Part shown: piece by piece, positions 26,283 through 35,544 of the stretch
How the letters are laid out: every line of letters starts with the position of its first letter
How positions within the stretch are numbered: position 1 is the stretch's first letter
Assembly (NCBI GenBank): GCA_014898415.1
Contig: RCTD01000019.1
Span: 496,001 to 560,000 of the forward strand
Reading direction: 5' to 3'
Source of the DNA: Stromatinia cepivora
Taxonomy: Eukaryota > Ascomycota > Leotiomycetes > Helotiales > Sclerotiniaceae
Length of the DNA stretch: 64,000 bases
The notes under the pieces: model-generated
Seen by the model: only the letters and a program-made list of their open reading frames with translations
What the model was told of the DNA's origin: nothing
The model's database searches: none
Position numbers and translations under genes: made by a program

Positions 26283-26962
26283 GGGAAGCAAGATATCAGT
26301 ATTCTACTAATATCATGACCTGTGTAGTACTAAAACAATGTATTTCAAATCTTGTTTTATAATAGCAAATCTCAACTCATATACTATTCCGAATTATTAT
26401 TAGAATCATTTTTATTAATAGCGTTGAAAGGTTTTTCAACTCTTCAACTTTTAATTTTCGATTTTTCAACCTTTTAATCTTTCAATCTTTAATTCGAGAT
26501 TCAAAATAATAAGTTATTTTATTAAAGTTTAGAAAAGTGAATAGACTTATTTGAAAATAAATTAGATATGATTTTCTTTTCTTTTTCTATTCTCCTCCGC
26601 TATTTCATTTTTTTAATATAGATAGAATAATTATAATATATCTTTAAATTTTGATGATAGTGAGGCTTTTATAAAGAAGGAAAAAGAGAGGAAAGAGGAG
26701 GGGAAAAAGAGAAAGGGAGGGATTTAAGATTAGATAAATTTATAGAATGTAAAAATGCTGGAGGAATTGTAGTTTATTCATTATCAAATTTGAAGTTATT
26801 TGTATTAATATATTATTGTATATTAAAATCTCGTTGCATGTTTTGAACAAGTTATAGTTTCAAAAATGGTTATTTTATAGATCCCTTATCAATAAATTAT
26901 TGATCGTTGATCAGTATAATTTACGGATCGGTGATCAGTAGAATACTGATATCTTACTTCTC
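26283..26962. mobile_element. AT-rich inverted-repeat element (MITE-like)
   Basis: About 680 bp is bounded by inverted repeats. The left end, GGGAAGCAAGATATCAGTAT, and the reverse complement of the right end, GAGAAGTAAGATATCAGTAT, agree at 18 of 20 bases, with similarity continuing about 8 bases further. A TA dinucleotide flanks both ends (26281-26282 and 26963-26964), which would fit a Tc1/mariner-type MITE. The interior is AT-rich with no ORF, so it was probably subject to RIP. It lies 3' of abfB. Confidence 0.6.
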
Positions 26963-26964
26963 TA

Positions 26965-27504
26965 GGGAATGTGTCCGTTGTATATCATTCACAAGTTGTC
27001 GAGGTCAGAATGGAGAAGTTTATTGGTAGTTGATTGGTGGAGTATACCATTCACATCATAAACGGGGAAGTAATTCGTTTAGATATATTTGAAGGAAGAA
27101 TATTTGAGATTCGGTAGTGGTATCTATGGCTATTAATGGAAGAAATGTCGAGGCTGAGAGGGTGAAGATATGGCCACATGTGTGAAGTGCTCGTGTCTTA
27201 CCTGGGAATTTGTAGTATTAAATACACCTACCATCGCAAATGAACCACGACAGCTCAACGATATTTGCTCTTTCCAGTAACTATGCGCACATGGGAAGCG
27301 AGAAGTATAATTGCAAATTTTGACTTTTGTTGTTATGTTTCCTACCAAATTTTATATGTACAAATATGCTACAAGAGATTTGCACATCGGTCACTATCAT
27401 CCTATTCCGACGAACTGATGGCGATAACAAGTAAAGAAAGACCACATGATATCGGCCGCAAGCGAAGAGACGCTCAATACTTTGGCGGGCAACGGATGAC
27501 GAAC
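26965..27504. other. 3' flank of abfB, no gene seen
   Basis: Short ORFs on both strands here overlap each other and show no family features. I see no intron-bearing gene. Confidence 0.5.
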
Positions 27505-29267
27505 TCAAGCAAAGCCATTGCTAATAACAAAGCTTACGTCGTCATTAAATGAAGCGGTGGCGTCAAAAGTATCAACTCCACCGTTACTTGCGGCGTAAAG
27601 CACATTATTGTAGTGACGGAAATAGCGGGTAGGATAGCTCCAAGCCCTGATGGAGTTGCCTTGGCCATTGAGACCAGCCTGTGGGCAGAATGTGGCATCT
27701 TCGGAAAACTGCTTGGAGCCGTCGTTGGCGTTGAGGAGGAGCCCGAAGTTGTGGTGTCTAATGTAGCTACCGGGGGTGTCGTTTGACTCAAATGAGAAAC
27801 AGGCGCTGTTTCCAAGGCCGGTGCGAACATACCAGCTAGCTTGCTGTTTGAGGGCGGTGGTGCTGGATGTTGTGACGACCTGGGTATTGACGCTAGAGCC
27901 GGTGTGCGCGATATAGCGTGTTGTATACCCAGCTGTGGTAGCCCGAAGAGAGATCGAGGAACCGACGGTGAGAGCAGGTCCACTGGTCAATGACGTGGTA
28001 GCATATTTAGCAGCTACGATGTTAGCCTGCACTGAGTTCTCGGTAGCATCAGAAGGATATCCTGAGGTCATCACACCCTCGTAGAATGTTCCTTGAGCAC
28101 TGACACTATTGTCTCCGCCGATTCCGAGAATGATAGCACCCTCTTTGCTCATTGGATTATAGCCACTCGCACTTGGGCGCACTCCACTGTAATATGTCGA
28201 CAGAGAACCAGATGCAGCGTTAGCACCGCGAAGTGCCCATTGGTTCGGTTTACCCTTGACGATTGCAGTTAAGAATCGGTAGGATATAGATGGATCTCCA
28301 GTGTTGGTACCAGCACTCAAACCAGAGAATAGTCCATTCTCAAGATCAGCCATCAGCCAAGGTCCACTGCCGGCTCCGCGTCCCCAACTAGTAATGTCAC
28401 CAAAGTAGATGGCCTCCATGTGACCATTACCAGTATCATGAGAATTAGTTTCGGCATTACCGTAATCAAAACAGCAGCCGCTATTGTAGTGAGTTCCATC
28501 GAGAACCGCGTACATGCCCTCCGCTGCGTCACCTGTGGCTATTCCACTAGCAGCATTGTTGCGATAGCCAGTACCGGGTGAAATGAAGACACCATATGCC
28601 TTCTGGCCGTTCAGCGTAACTGGTGCACCAGTTGCGCTGGCAAAGTTGTCGTAACCATTAGTATCCGGGCCACTGAAACCACCGGGAGGAGCTTGAGTGA
28701 GATGGTTGCCACGGCCGGATTGATCGTAAATGATTGTGATGAGACAAGTCGTACTAGCGCAGAAAGTGTCTTGAGCAGCGGCATTAGCGACTCCACCTGC
28801 GGATAGCGGTGCAATGTTTGTTGTGGTCCCATCAGAGCCGCGTTTCACCTATTACACATGAAGTTAGTGACTGTCTACCAATGAGTATCAAGTGCAAAAA
28901 TCGATTACGTACCTGGTAAAGTGAGCCGCTGTAGGCGCTGTACAAAGCGCGAGTAGTGCTGTGCGCAGCGACTGCAAGGTTAAAGAGTCAGTAATTGCGT
29001 ATCAGGGAAGTTTCACACAGAAATTCAAGAATTGGGGTTATTTGGAAACGAAGAGAAATGCATAAGATGAATATAAAAGTGAGTTTTAGAATTGAACAAC
29101 AGATTTGAGGATTATAGAGGGTGAAATTAATGAACGGGTCAAGCTTTACCACAGGGCGTTCCGCCAGAGGAGTAGATATCGCATGGCCCAGCAGCAACAA
29201 GTGAGCCAGTACCAATAAGGCCTAGAGCGAAGACGCGGGCGCGTTGGAGTCTTGGTTGTGAGAACAT
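27505..29267 (-). CDS. abfB: Alpha-L-arabinofuranosidase B, GH54 with CBM42
   Basis: A secreted exo-enzyme that removes alpha-L-arabinofuranosyl side chains from arabinoxylan and arabinan. Exons are 29267-29150, 28971-28913 and 28848-27505, giving 506 residues, the family's usual length. Both introns are GT-AG (178 and 64 nt); the second has a CACTAAC branch site. The ATG at 29267 opens a signal peptide (about residues 1-26, ending LVAA), and the mature protein begins GPCDIYSSGG as usual. The GH54 catalytic domain includes YDQSGRGNHL, the nucleophile Glu229 in MADLENGLF and the acid Asp305 in GIGGDNS. Their 76-residue spacing equals that of the Aspergillus enzyme (established: Glu221/Asp297). 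CBM42 occupies roughly residues 360-506. No damage is seen although RIP-altered DNA begins about 550 bp past its stop codon. Confidence 0.96.
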
Positions 29268-30819
29268 GTTGATCACTTTTCTTCTGGGGGACGTTGAGAT
29301 GGGCACACTTGCAACAACAAGCTTAGATAGCCACCGACACAGAACAGCATATCGTAGGCTTGGGGGCAGGCGTGCCTTTTATGAGCTTCATTTAGTTTGG
29401 AACAAATGGCTTGCGTGCTCCCAATTGGCACGCATGGTGCATATCTGCATCATGCGTAGACGCATTGAAAGATGCACAAAAATCGTCACCCATTAAAATA
29501 CCCGAGGCAAGCGTTGGATGGAGTGCTTTATTCCACCTCTGATGCTCCCTGCAAGCAGTCTTATTTGTGTCACGAGGTCCTGTTTGTAAAATGCTAAAGA
29601 GCAACAGCACCATTTCGATGCTGAGCCGGGCCGCCCCGAATGCACCCCGCATAATGGTAGGTAGTATTGGAAAAAGCTTTTACACTCCGTCCATAATGAT
29701 TGGAGAGGCTTCTCCCCACTTTAGTAGCCCGCGCCATCTTATTTTAAATGTTCGTAGTTAGATCTCCTGACTAAAAGAGTGGATCTTGCAGCTGCAGATA
29801 ATTTATATCCAATACCGATTTCCAAAACGTCCAAATATAAAGATATTCCATGCGCTCCAATCGGCAACACACAGGTTTATCTTGGTAATTACCTAGATCT
29901 GCGGGGTAAACCGGAGGATTTACCGCCCACAGTTAGATTGAATGTTGAAACCCGGGGCCAAAAACTGCCGAATTGAGTTGCCCGTCCGGTTGTGCATGTG
30001 AAAAAGTATGCTTGCTTAAGCATCTGGAGCTGAACGCGTAGCCATTCGACGGAATAATCCATTAAATGCAGGTACGTACTTACGTTAATTTGTGGATAAA
30101 TATATATATTCTGAAGGTCAAGATTGGCCCTGATACAGTGAAGAAATGAGAGAGAAAACTTGACGTCACCAAGACTATTTTAAATCTAGTTAGTGTTGTT
30201 ATGTCTATATACTCCCGTATAACTTTATTAAGTACCGATATCGTTTACCGACTTGTATTCCATCATAAAATGAAGAGTACTCGACACATAGGGCTTTCAC
30301 CGATGTTTTGAAAGTCGAGAGAATTAGCTCTTTAGACGGAAAGAAAAGTGTGCACATTATAGCATCACGAACGCGAGCGCAGATGGAGGATTGTACAAAC
30401 CGTTTATGGTATAGCTCAGACGACCTCTTGTTTCGTCTCTGGAAGACGATTTTGCATCAGATGTCCGTACAAACAAAATGCACAAAACGCTCTGGGAAAA
30501 GGTTATAAAAAGATACGAAGAGTGGAGTCGAGTGGGAGTGATGATAAAGCTCAGATGCCAAGCCAAATTATCCCACGTGACCCTCCGTGGCCCTCTCTCT
30601 TGCGCTAGCTTCTTTGGTTATTGTTTCCGGCGGGTAAGTACAACAGATGTCTTACCCACACGCACGAACCATAAGAGGTTACGAGCCGTACGATATTCTT
30701 GATTCTTGAGTTCCTGACCCTGGCTATTAGATCCACTCGAACACCGACCCATTTCGCACATGAAGTCCGTTTAGAATACTAACTGTATTTAGATTCTGAA
30801 GCTACTGCAATCCGGACTG
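29268..30819. other. Upstream region of abfB, no confident gene
   Basis: The composition is ordinary but no ORF above about 75 codons shows a recognisable domain. The first few hundred bases upstream of 29267 should hold the abfB promoter. I could not identify defined regulatory sites. Confidence 0.45.
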
Positions 30820-31233
30820 ATGGACGCCTCCAAGTGGAAAGCATACAACAAATTCATAAACAATCCAATATTCTACAAAATAATAGAGGAAGAGAAGAAG
30901 CTTGCCTGGAAATGTTCAAACCACGAACAACATGTCATCAACAAGAAAGTTTTCAGGAACCTCTTGACTGCAGAAAATACGCAAAGTAGTGCTTTGACGC
31001 ATCAATCATGTAAGGAAGATTCGTGGATACATTCTCATGGTCTTGGGAGGCATTTTACTCAATTTCAGGGCACACTTATTCAGGCAAATCACGTAAGAAA
31101 CAGCGGCGAAGGCTGCTGCAATTCTCTTAGATGCGAAACCAACGGGCGGCACACCCTGAAGACAATGACAGTTGGGAAGCAATTTCGGAATTTTATTGAT
31201 AATTATGGTCGTCTCGTTATGATGGCTTGTTGA
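30820..31233 (+). other. Unassigned 137-codon ORF
   Basis: An uninterrupted plus-strand ORF beginning MDASKWKAYNKFINNP, rich in Lys, Asn and His. It has no signal peptide, membrane segment or motif that I recognise. On the other strand a 79-codon frame (31006-31245) is also open, so this may be chance. Low confidence that it is a gene. Confidence 0.2.
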
Positions 31234-31286
31234 GGAAGTGGCCAAAACAGTACACTCTTAACACTTCGCCCGGTAAGAACATCTAG

Positions 31287-31667
31287 GGAAGGTCGCAGCG
31301 ATTCAACTGCAGCGGATATATAGAAATGACCGACATGTCAAGGTTATCCTTCTCCATATCCATGTAAAAAATCCCTTCAGCATATTTCACTTCGATTGAA
31401 GGTACAGGTTGCGATTTGGAATATCAGAAACTGGTTCAACAAGTGCAATGCTGCTGTGAGCGTCAACAGTAAATGCATTCTCCGGACGGCACACCCTCCG
31501 TAGACGAACGTTATGCTAATACCATCTTACAACAACGGGGAATGCCCAATTGACTTGCATACAAAGATATCCCGGTGGAGCCTGATTCAAGCCGACAAAA
31601 TGAGAAGTTGGACATCTCCACCATTTGGTATCATTTAATAGGACACTGTCAGTTGCATCATATCTGT
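31287..31667 (-). pseudogene. Degenerate gene fragment, unknown family
   Basis: A minus-strand frame reads from about 31,667 with conserved-looking segments (NDTKWWRCPTSHFVGLNQ, APPGYLCMQVNW). After a TAG near 31,518 it continues through PENAFTVDAHSSIALVEP. It then shifts by one frame near 31,388 to AEGIFYMDMEKDNLDMSVIS and meets a TAG near 31,284. Two premature stops and a frame change suggest a pseudogene of a secreted or extracellular-domain protein. I do not recognise it. It lies next to the RiPP-like exon and could be part of the same cluster. Confidence 0.35.
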
Positions 31668-32065
31668 GGGTTATAATGTTTGCAAAATTTGATCAAATAC
31701 GATTCATTAATCTAGGAATAGGGTTATAAACACCGGATATTTATGTGCTGAGAATTTCGATAGATGTTTATTTAGGAGAAAGATACTTGTTCGGCAGATG
31801 CCTGAGATTCCGTATCAATACCAGATCACTTTGACCACACACAAAATGTAAGATCAATACACAATAACGCGTCAAATTTAAGGAAGCGCTATCACAGCAT
31901 CCGAGTACTTCCTCCGAGCGATATCAACTGTAAATGAATCATCCAGTACCGTCTCTCATAAAACTCATTGATTCATCCATAAGCCGTTACTTAATTTCCA
32001 AGCAATATGTCTCCTAGGCCTTTTCTGTCCCTCCTAATCAAGAGGCGTCCGCCACATCATGGTAT

Positions 32066-32236
32066 CTAGATAGGGATGATGTAGTCCTCGATGGCCTCGG
32101 CTTCCTCACGCTTGGCTTTTTGCTTGATGGGGACGATGTAGTCATCTATGGGCTCAGCTTCCTCACGCTTGATGGGGATGATGTAGTCCTTGATGGGCTC
32201 AGCTTCTTCTCGGGCAATGATTCCACTGCTGGGAGA
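32066..32236 (-). CDS. RiPP precursor-like exon with three YI(I/V)PI core repeats
   Basis: A 56-codon terminal exon (acceptor GCGCAG, stop TAG at 32066-32068). After nine residues come three copies of an acidic leader, EEAE(P/A)I, plus a core: DYIIPI, DYIVPI, DYIIPI. The first copy ends in KR and the second in KQKAKR before the next EEAE; the third ends at the stop. KR sites with an EAE spacer are what Kex2 and dipeptidyl processing use. Repeated Tyr-aliphatic-Ile-Pro hexapeptides in this layout characterise the dikaritin class of fungal cyclic peptides (ustiloxin/phomopsin type). The repeats differ mainly at third codon positions and carry no stops. The 59-nt intron upstream (32295-32237, GTATGT donor, CTAAT branch) joins it in phase 0 to the broken exon at 32296-32708. 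No clear signal-peptide exon was found. A UstYa-family exon lies 8.7 kb away. Confidence 0.6.
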   Translation of the reverse strand, partial: SPSSGIIAREEAEPIKDYIIPIKREEAEPIDDYIVPIKQKAKREEAEAIEDYIIPI

Positions 32237-32295
32237 CTGCGCGAGATGACATTAGATGGATGATCAATGCTCAAATTAATGCTTATGTGACATAC

Positions 32296-32708
32296 GTTAG
32301 GAGTTGGAGCTGCATAGCAGCTGAAGCGACATCCTCGCTTTCTTGCTTCCGTTAGACTCCACCCGCATTGTATGCCTGGTCCACCGGTCCACCCTTCAGG
32401 GCCCCCGAGTCTCTTATGTTAATTTTCGACGTGTATGAAGCCAGTTGCCCCGATCGCGACGGCAAGCAAGATTGTTACTGATGCACAAAAGACTTTTCTT
32501 GGCACTGAGGGTTCTTGAGGTAGTTTCTTACATCTTCATCGATGACATCAGAGTCGTTATCACTGGTCTCCGAAACTCTTCCGTATTTGTAGTCTGAGAT
32601 CCAAGGCAGAGACCCAAATTTACTCTTCCATCCACATTTCTTAACATTCCCATCATTAGCCACTGACCCCGAGCCTAACCCTAAGGCTGTTTCGATCGAC
32701 CCTGACAT
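32296..32708 (-). pseudogene. Single-pass membrane protein, N-terminal part, broken
   Basis: The ATG at 32708 opens an acidic, Ser/Asp-rich cytosolic tail (KYGRVSETSDNDSDV). Another frame then gives a transmembrane helix (VFCASVTILLAVAIGATGF) and, after an in-frame TAA, a PEGW...IQCGWSLTEARKRGCRF segment. A possible 59-nt intron with a weak donor (GTGATA) would join the tail to the helix without a frameshift. A Cys-Gly...Glu-Ala...Gly-Cys-x-Phe block after one membrane helix is familiar from fungal membrane proteins of unknown function. The TAA (expected CAA) is a RIP-type change. The last bases splice in phase 0 to the repeat exon at 32236. So this is either the true first exon of the precursor gene, a chimera, or a separate broken gene. 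Confidence 0.45.
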
Positions 32709-33260
32709 CTTCTAATAAGTTAGCGGAATATATTTGCATCTCACCTGATCTACGATACGTACCAAGTCAATAATTGCTATTGAGTCTACAAGGTGTTGTT
32801 GAATGAATCTAGCACATTGAGGTGTTTGCACACGAGAGTATGTTTTGTTTCCAGCTAAATCAAAAACTGACCGAGGTACATACGATTCACTTCTATAGGG
32901 CGCCGCTATGTTTGGCGCTTCTAAATTTTGTGTTGCGCTTACCTTGATGTACCCACTGAGAGTCTAATGACTTGTAGCGCAATTCCTCATGAAGGTGGGA
33001 TGCGAAGCGCCTTGCGCTCCCTACTCTCATGCCAAGGCGAAACCAGGGTCAAATCGGGCCAAATGAATTGCGAAGCGCAAAGATACACGCCTATCTACCC
33101 TCTTCATCATGACAAGGGACTTGAAAATCATTGAAGAATGTCAGAGGGTAGACTTTTGTTCCTTATTGGTGAAGCTTGATTGAATTCATCTGGTAGGAGC
33201 TGGTGATGATCTAGTGCAGCAAAACCTTCCTTGAGGCAAAGTCGGGCTATCATTCTTCTG
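32709..33260. other. Intergenic between precursor-like gene and regulator pseudogene
   Basis: No gene is recognised. A short plus-strand ORF (32928-33134) contains several GCGCTT/AAGCGC words but no domain. Confidence 0.4.
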
Positions 33261-34845
33261 CTACGCGAATAGAATACTCGAACCCAAGTTTGATCTCTGC
33301 ATAATATACTGCCAGTCGGGGCTCAATCCTTGCTTATTGTATTCGCTCCAGCATTCCCCCACTACCGACTTCAGGTCGTGAAGACCGCCCACCGTTGCAT
33401 TCACCGTAGTCGTTTTTGCAATCGCCTCAGAGAAAAAATCACGCTGTATACCGGTGGCAAAGTTTGCGCAGACGCAGTAAAGCCATGCAAGTTTGCTGGA
33501 ATTCTTGGTGTATGACTGGAGCTTCCATGCCAATATTGCACGGTTGATACTCTCGTTAATTTCTGGTACATCAGGGCAAGGACCAGACACGATTCTAAGT
33601 AGTTCGATGAGAAGTGAATGTGCAAAGATGTATGTCCGACTCTGGATATGATCCGCATTGCTCTCAATTTCAGACATAGATGGGTATGCAGTGGATTGGA
33701 GAACTTTTGATGGCTTCATAATCTCCTCTTCAATAACCGATTCAATTCGTCCTGCACGGTTGAAAAGCTCACGAATGCTAAGGGTTCCACGGGATTTCTA
33801 GTCATGCATCCAGACTTCTAGATTGGTTGCGTCCATAATAGCTGCTATCACCCAGCCCTCACATCCAGTGATTTCTCGGAAAGCCAAAGCAAACTCTTGA
33901 TCTTTCAGCAGTTTTTGGTATATTTCGGGAGCAGGTGTCGACTTTCTTTGAGTCGAACATGATAGCATATCATTCCAAATTAGGATCGAGCTGAAGAATT
34001 TCAATGCCCTGCTTTCCATGGGGGATGGTCTTGTTAGTGGAAGAATTGGTAGGGGTGTGTTTGCCGCGAATTTTGCACTCGAGAGATAATTTCTTGTTCG
34101 TGGTGCTTCTTCATTGGTAGGTGGCAGGTCGCTATGCTTCAGTAGGAGCTGTATGGCAGAATTCAAATATGATCTGCAGTCCATCATATTCGTACCAGGA
34201 GACTAAATAGAAAGTCTTAACAAATCATTCATAGAATTGGAACGAAATGCAGAGCACAGACATACCTCCAGATGGGCCATTTGTATCCCACAGATCAGGA
34301 CCTCGCCGAAGACCAACGAAGAAGAATCCGAAAGCTTATGGAAACTTTGTAAAGCTCTTGCACTGTATTCGTGATAATGTTGGGAGGCAATTACACCAAA
34401 CTCACTGTCTACAGAAAAATTGCGGAAGAGTAGTACGCGGTCATACTCAAAGAAGCATAATAAAAAGTTGGAGACCGCATAAGAAGGAAGAGAAGCCAGT
34501 TTTTGTGTGCTGCAGACAATGCCTTAAATCCTCCATGCTGCATGACACAAACCTCCTCCATGAATTCTATCATCAATTCAATCTCCTTCTCAGAAGCACC
34601 AAGAGCGGTGTGCCCCGTGCCTTCCAAGTAGTTCAATCGAAGCAGCTAGACACCTAGAAGGATCTTTACCCTTCATTCAGAACGGGAAGGCCGATATTGT
34701 GGTGAATTCGCAACCGGATTCCTGATCTGCAGCCGAAAACTGGGGCCAAACTAGCTCCATGCAAGCTTCCGTAGCACTCATCGGCCCGGATAATATTCTG
34801 CATTCATGTATGTCAGACGCAGCAATTGTGGCAGCTACCGGTCGG
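33261..34845 (-). pseudogene. Zn2Cys6 transcription factor with Fungal_trans_2 domain (broken)
   Basis: A remnant of a pathway-type regulator. The C-terminal two thirds follow the Fungal_trans_2 (DUF3468) pattern: HKNWLLFLLMRSPTFYYASL, ALKFFSSILIWNDMLSC, ITGCEGWV, IVSGPCPDVPEI and the final W...M...LG..IL. One clear intron is 34265-34203 (GTATGT...TTTAG). A TAG at 33798-33800 interrupts the frame, which stays open on both sides, where Gln is expected. At 34800-34833 a zinc-cluster remnant can be seen: Cys codons spaced C-x2-C-x6-C, with two TGA codons in place of basic residues and one extra base at 34803. A second break or a 50-nt intron lies near 34,380-34,430. The gene sits back to back with the ABC transporter, the usual layout for a cluster regulator and its pump. 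Confidence 0.75.
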
Positions 34846-35544
34846 TAATTTGTCCGAAAATAATTGGTCGATTTCAGCCAGCCAGGAGGTTTCTGAAAAT
34901 CCAGCTGACACTTGCGAAAATTCAAGGATGTCGGCAAGTCGAAATAGTCTTGGGTCGCTCAGGGGAGACAGAAAATTCGTTCTGTGATGGAGAATATGTA
35001 CCTGGAGTTATTGACCCATTTGATGTGCTGCTGGTAGAGTCTCCGGTCACCTCGTTGATGTTCGTAGACAGGCTCCGTTGTCTCCTTGATCGGAGTTGTA
35101 GTCTGTTGGCTTCTTATCAGGCTTTGGGCCATATCCATGGCAAGTAATGACCCGTGCGGCACAATGTATGCACGGAGGACCGCCCTCATTGCACTTAAAT
35201 CGAGACGAACCGTTGGGTATAGGGGGAGTTTCGAAAACAGCTCGGATTCAACGTACTGCCATGTGTTCTGCTTACGTATCTATCTCCTTAAAAGGCAGGT
35301 ACTTCTGCGTTTTCCATTGAACACCGATAAGAACCAAACCACCGGCACGGGATTATTAGGAATTAACGAATCATATTTCTATGATTTTATATAGAAATAC
35401 TTTTTGAATTAATTTAGAAGAATCAAGAAAAATAGAGTGAACCTTGAGTATTTCTTCTTATTCGACCTTATCGTCAAAGAGTCTGCAAAAAACAATAAGT
35501 TAACTGCAAGGTAACTTCTACTCTGTCAAATGGATTGACTGACT
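34846..35544. promoter_or_regulatory. Divergent intergenic region between regulator and ABC transporter
   Basis: About 700 bp separates the zinc-cluster remnant (minus) from the transporter ATG at 35545 (plus), so both promoters should lie here. Overlapping short ORFs on both strands show no domain. I could not identify a binding site. Confidence 0.4.

Noticed and set aside
27534..28832. Minus-strand ORFs in other frames at 27534-27983 and 28611-28832
   Set aside because: They lie wholly inside abfB exon 3, which has all family residues; these are shadows.
32066..32236. Alpha-factor-type mating pheromone precursor
   Set aside because: KR plus EAE spacers fit, but the repeats lack the Trp-containing start and Gly-Gln-Pro core of ascomycete alpha pheromones; the UstYa exon nearby favours a cyclic-peptide precursor.
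34247..34657. Plus-strand 136-codon ORF
   Set aside because: It is antisense to the conserved Fungal_trans_2 region of the regulator pseudogene.
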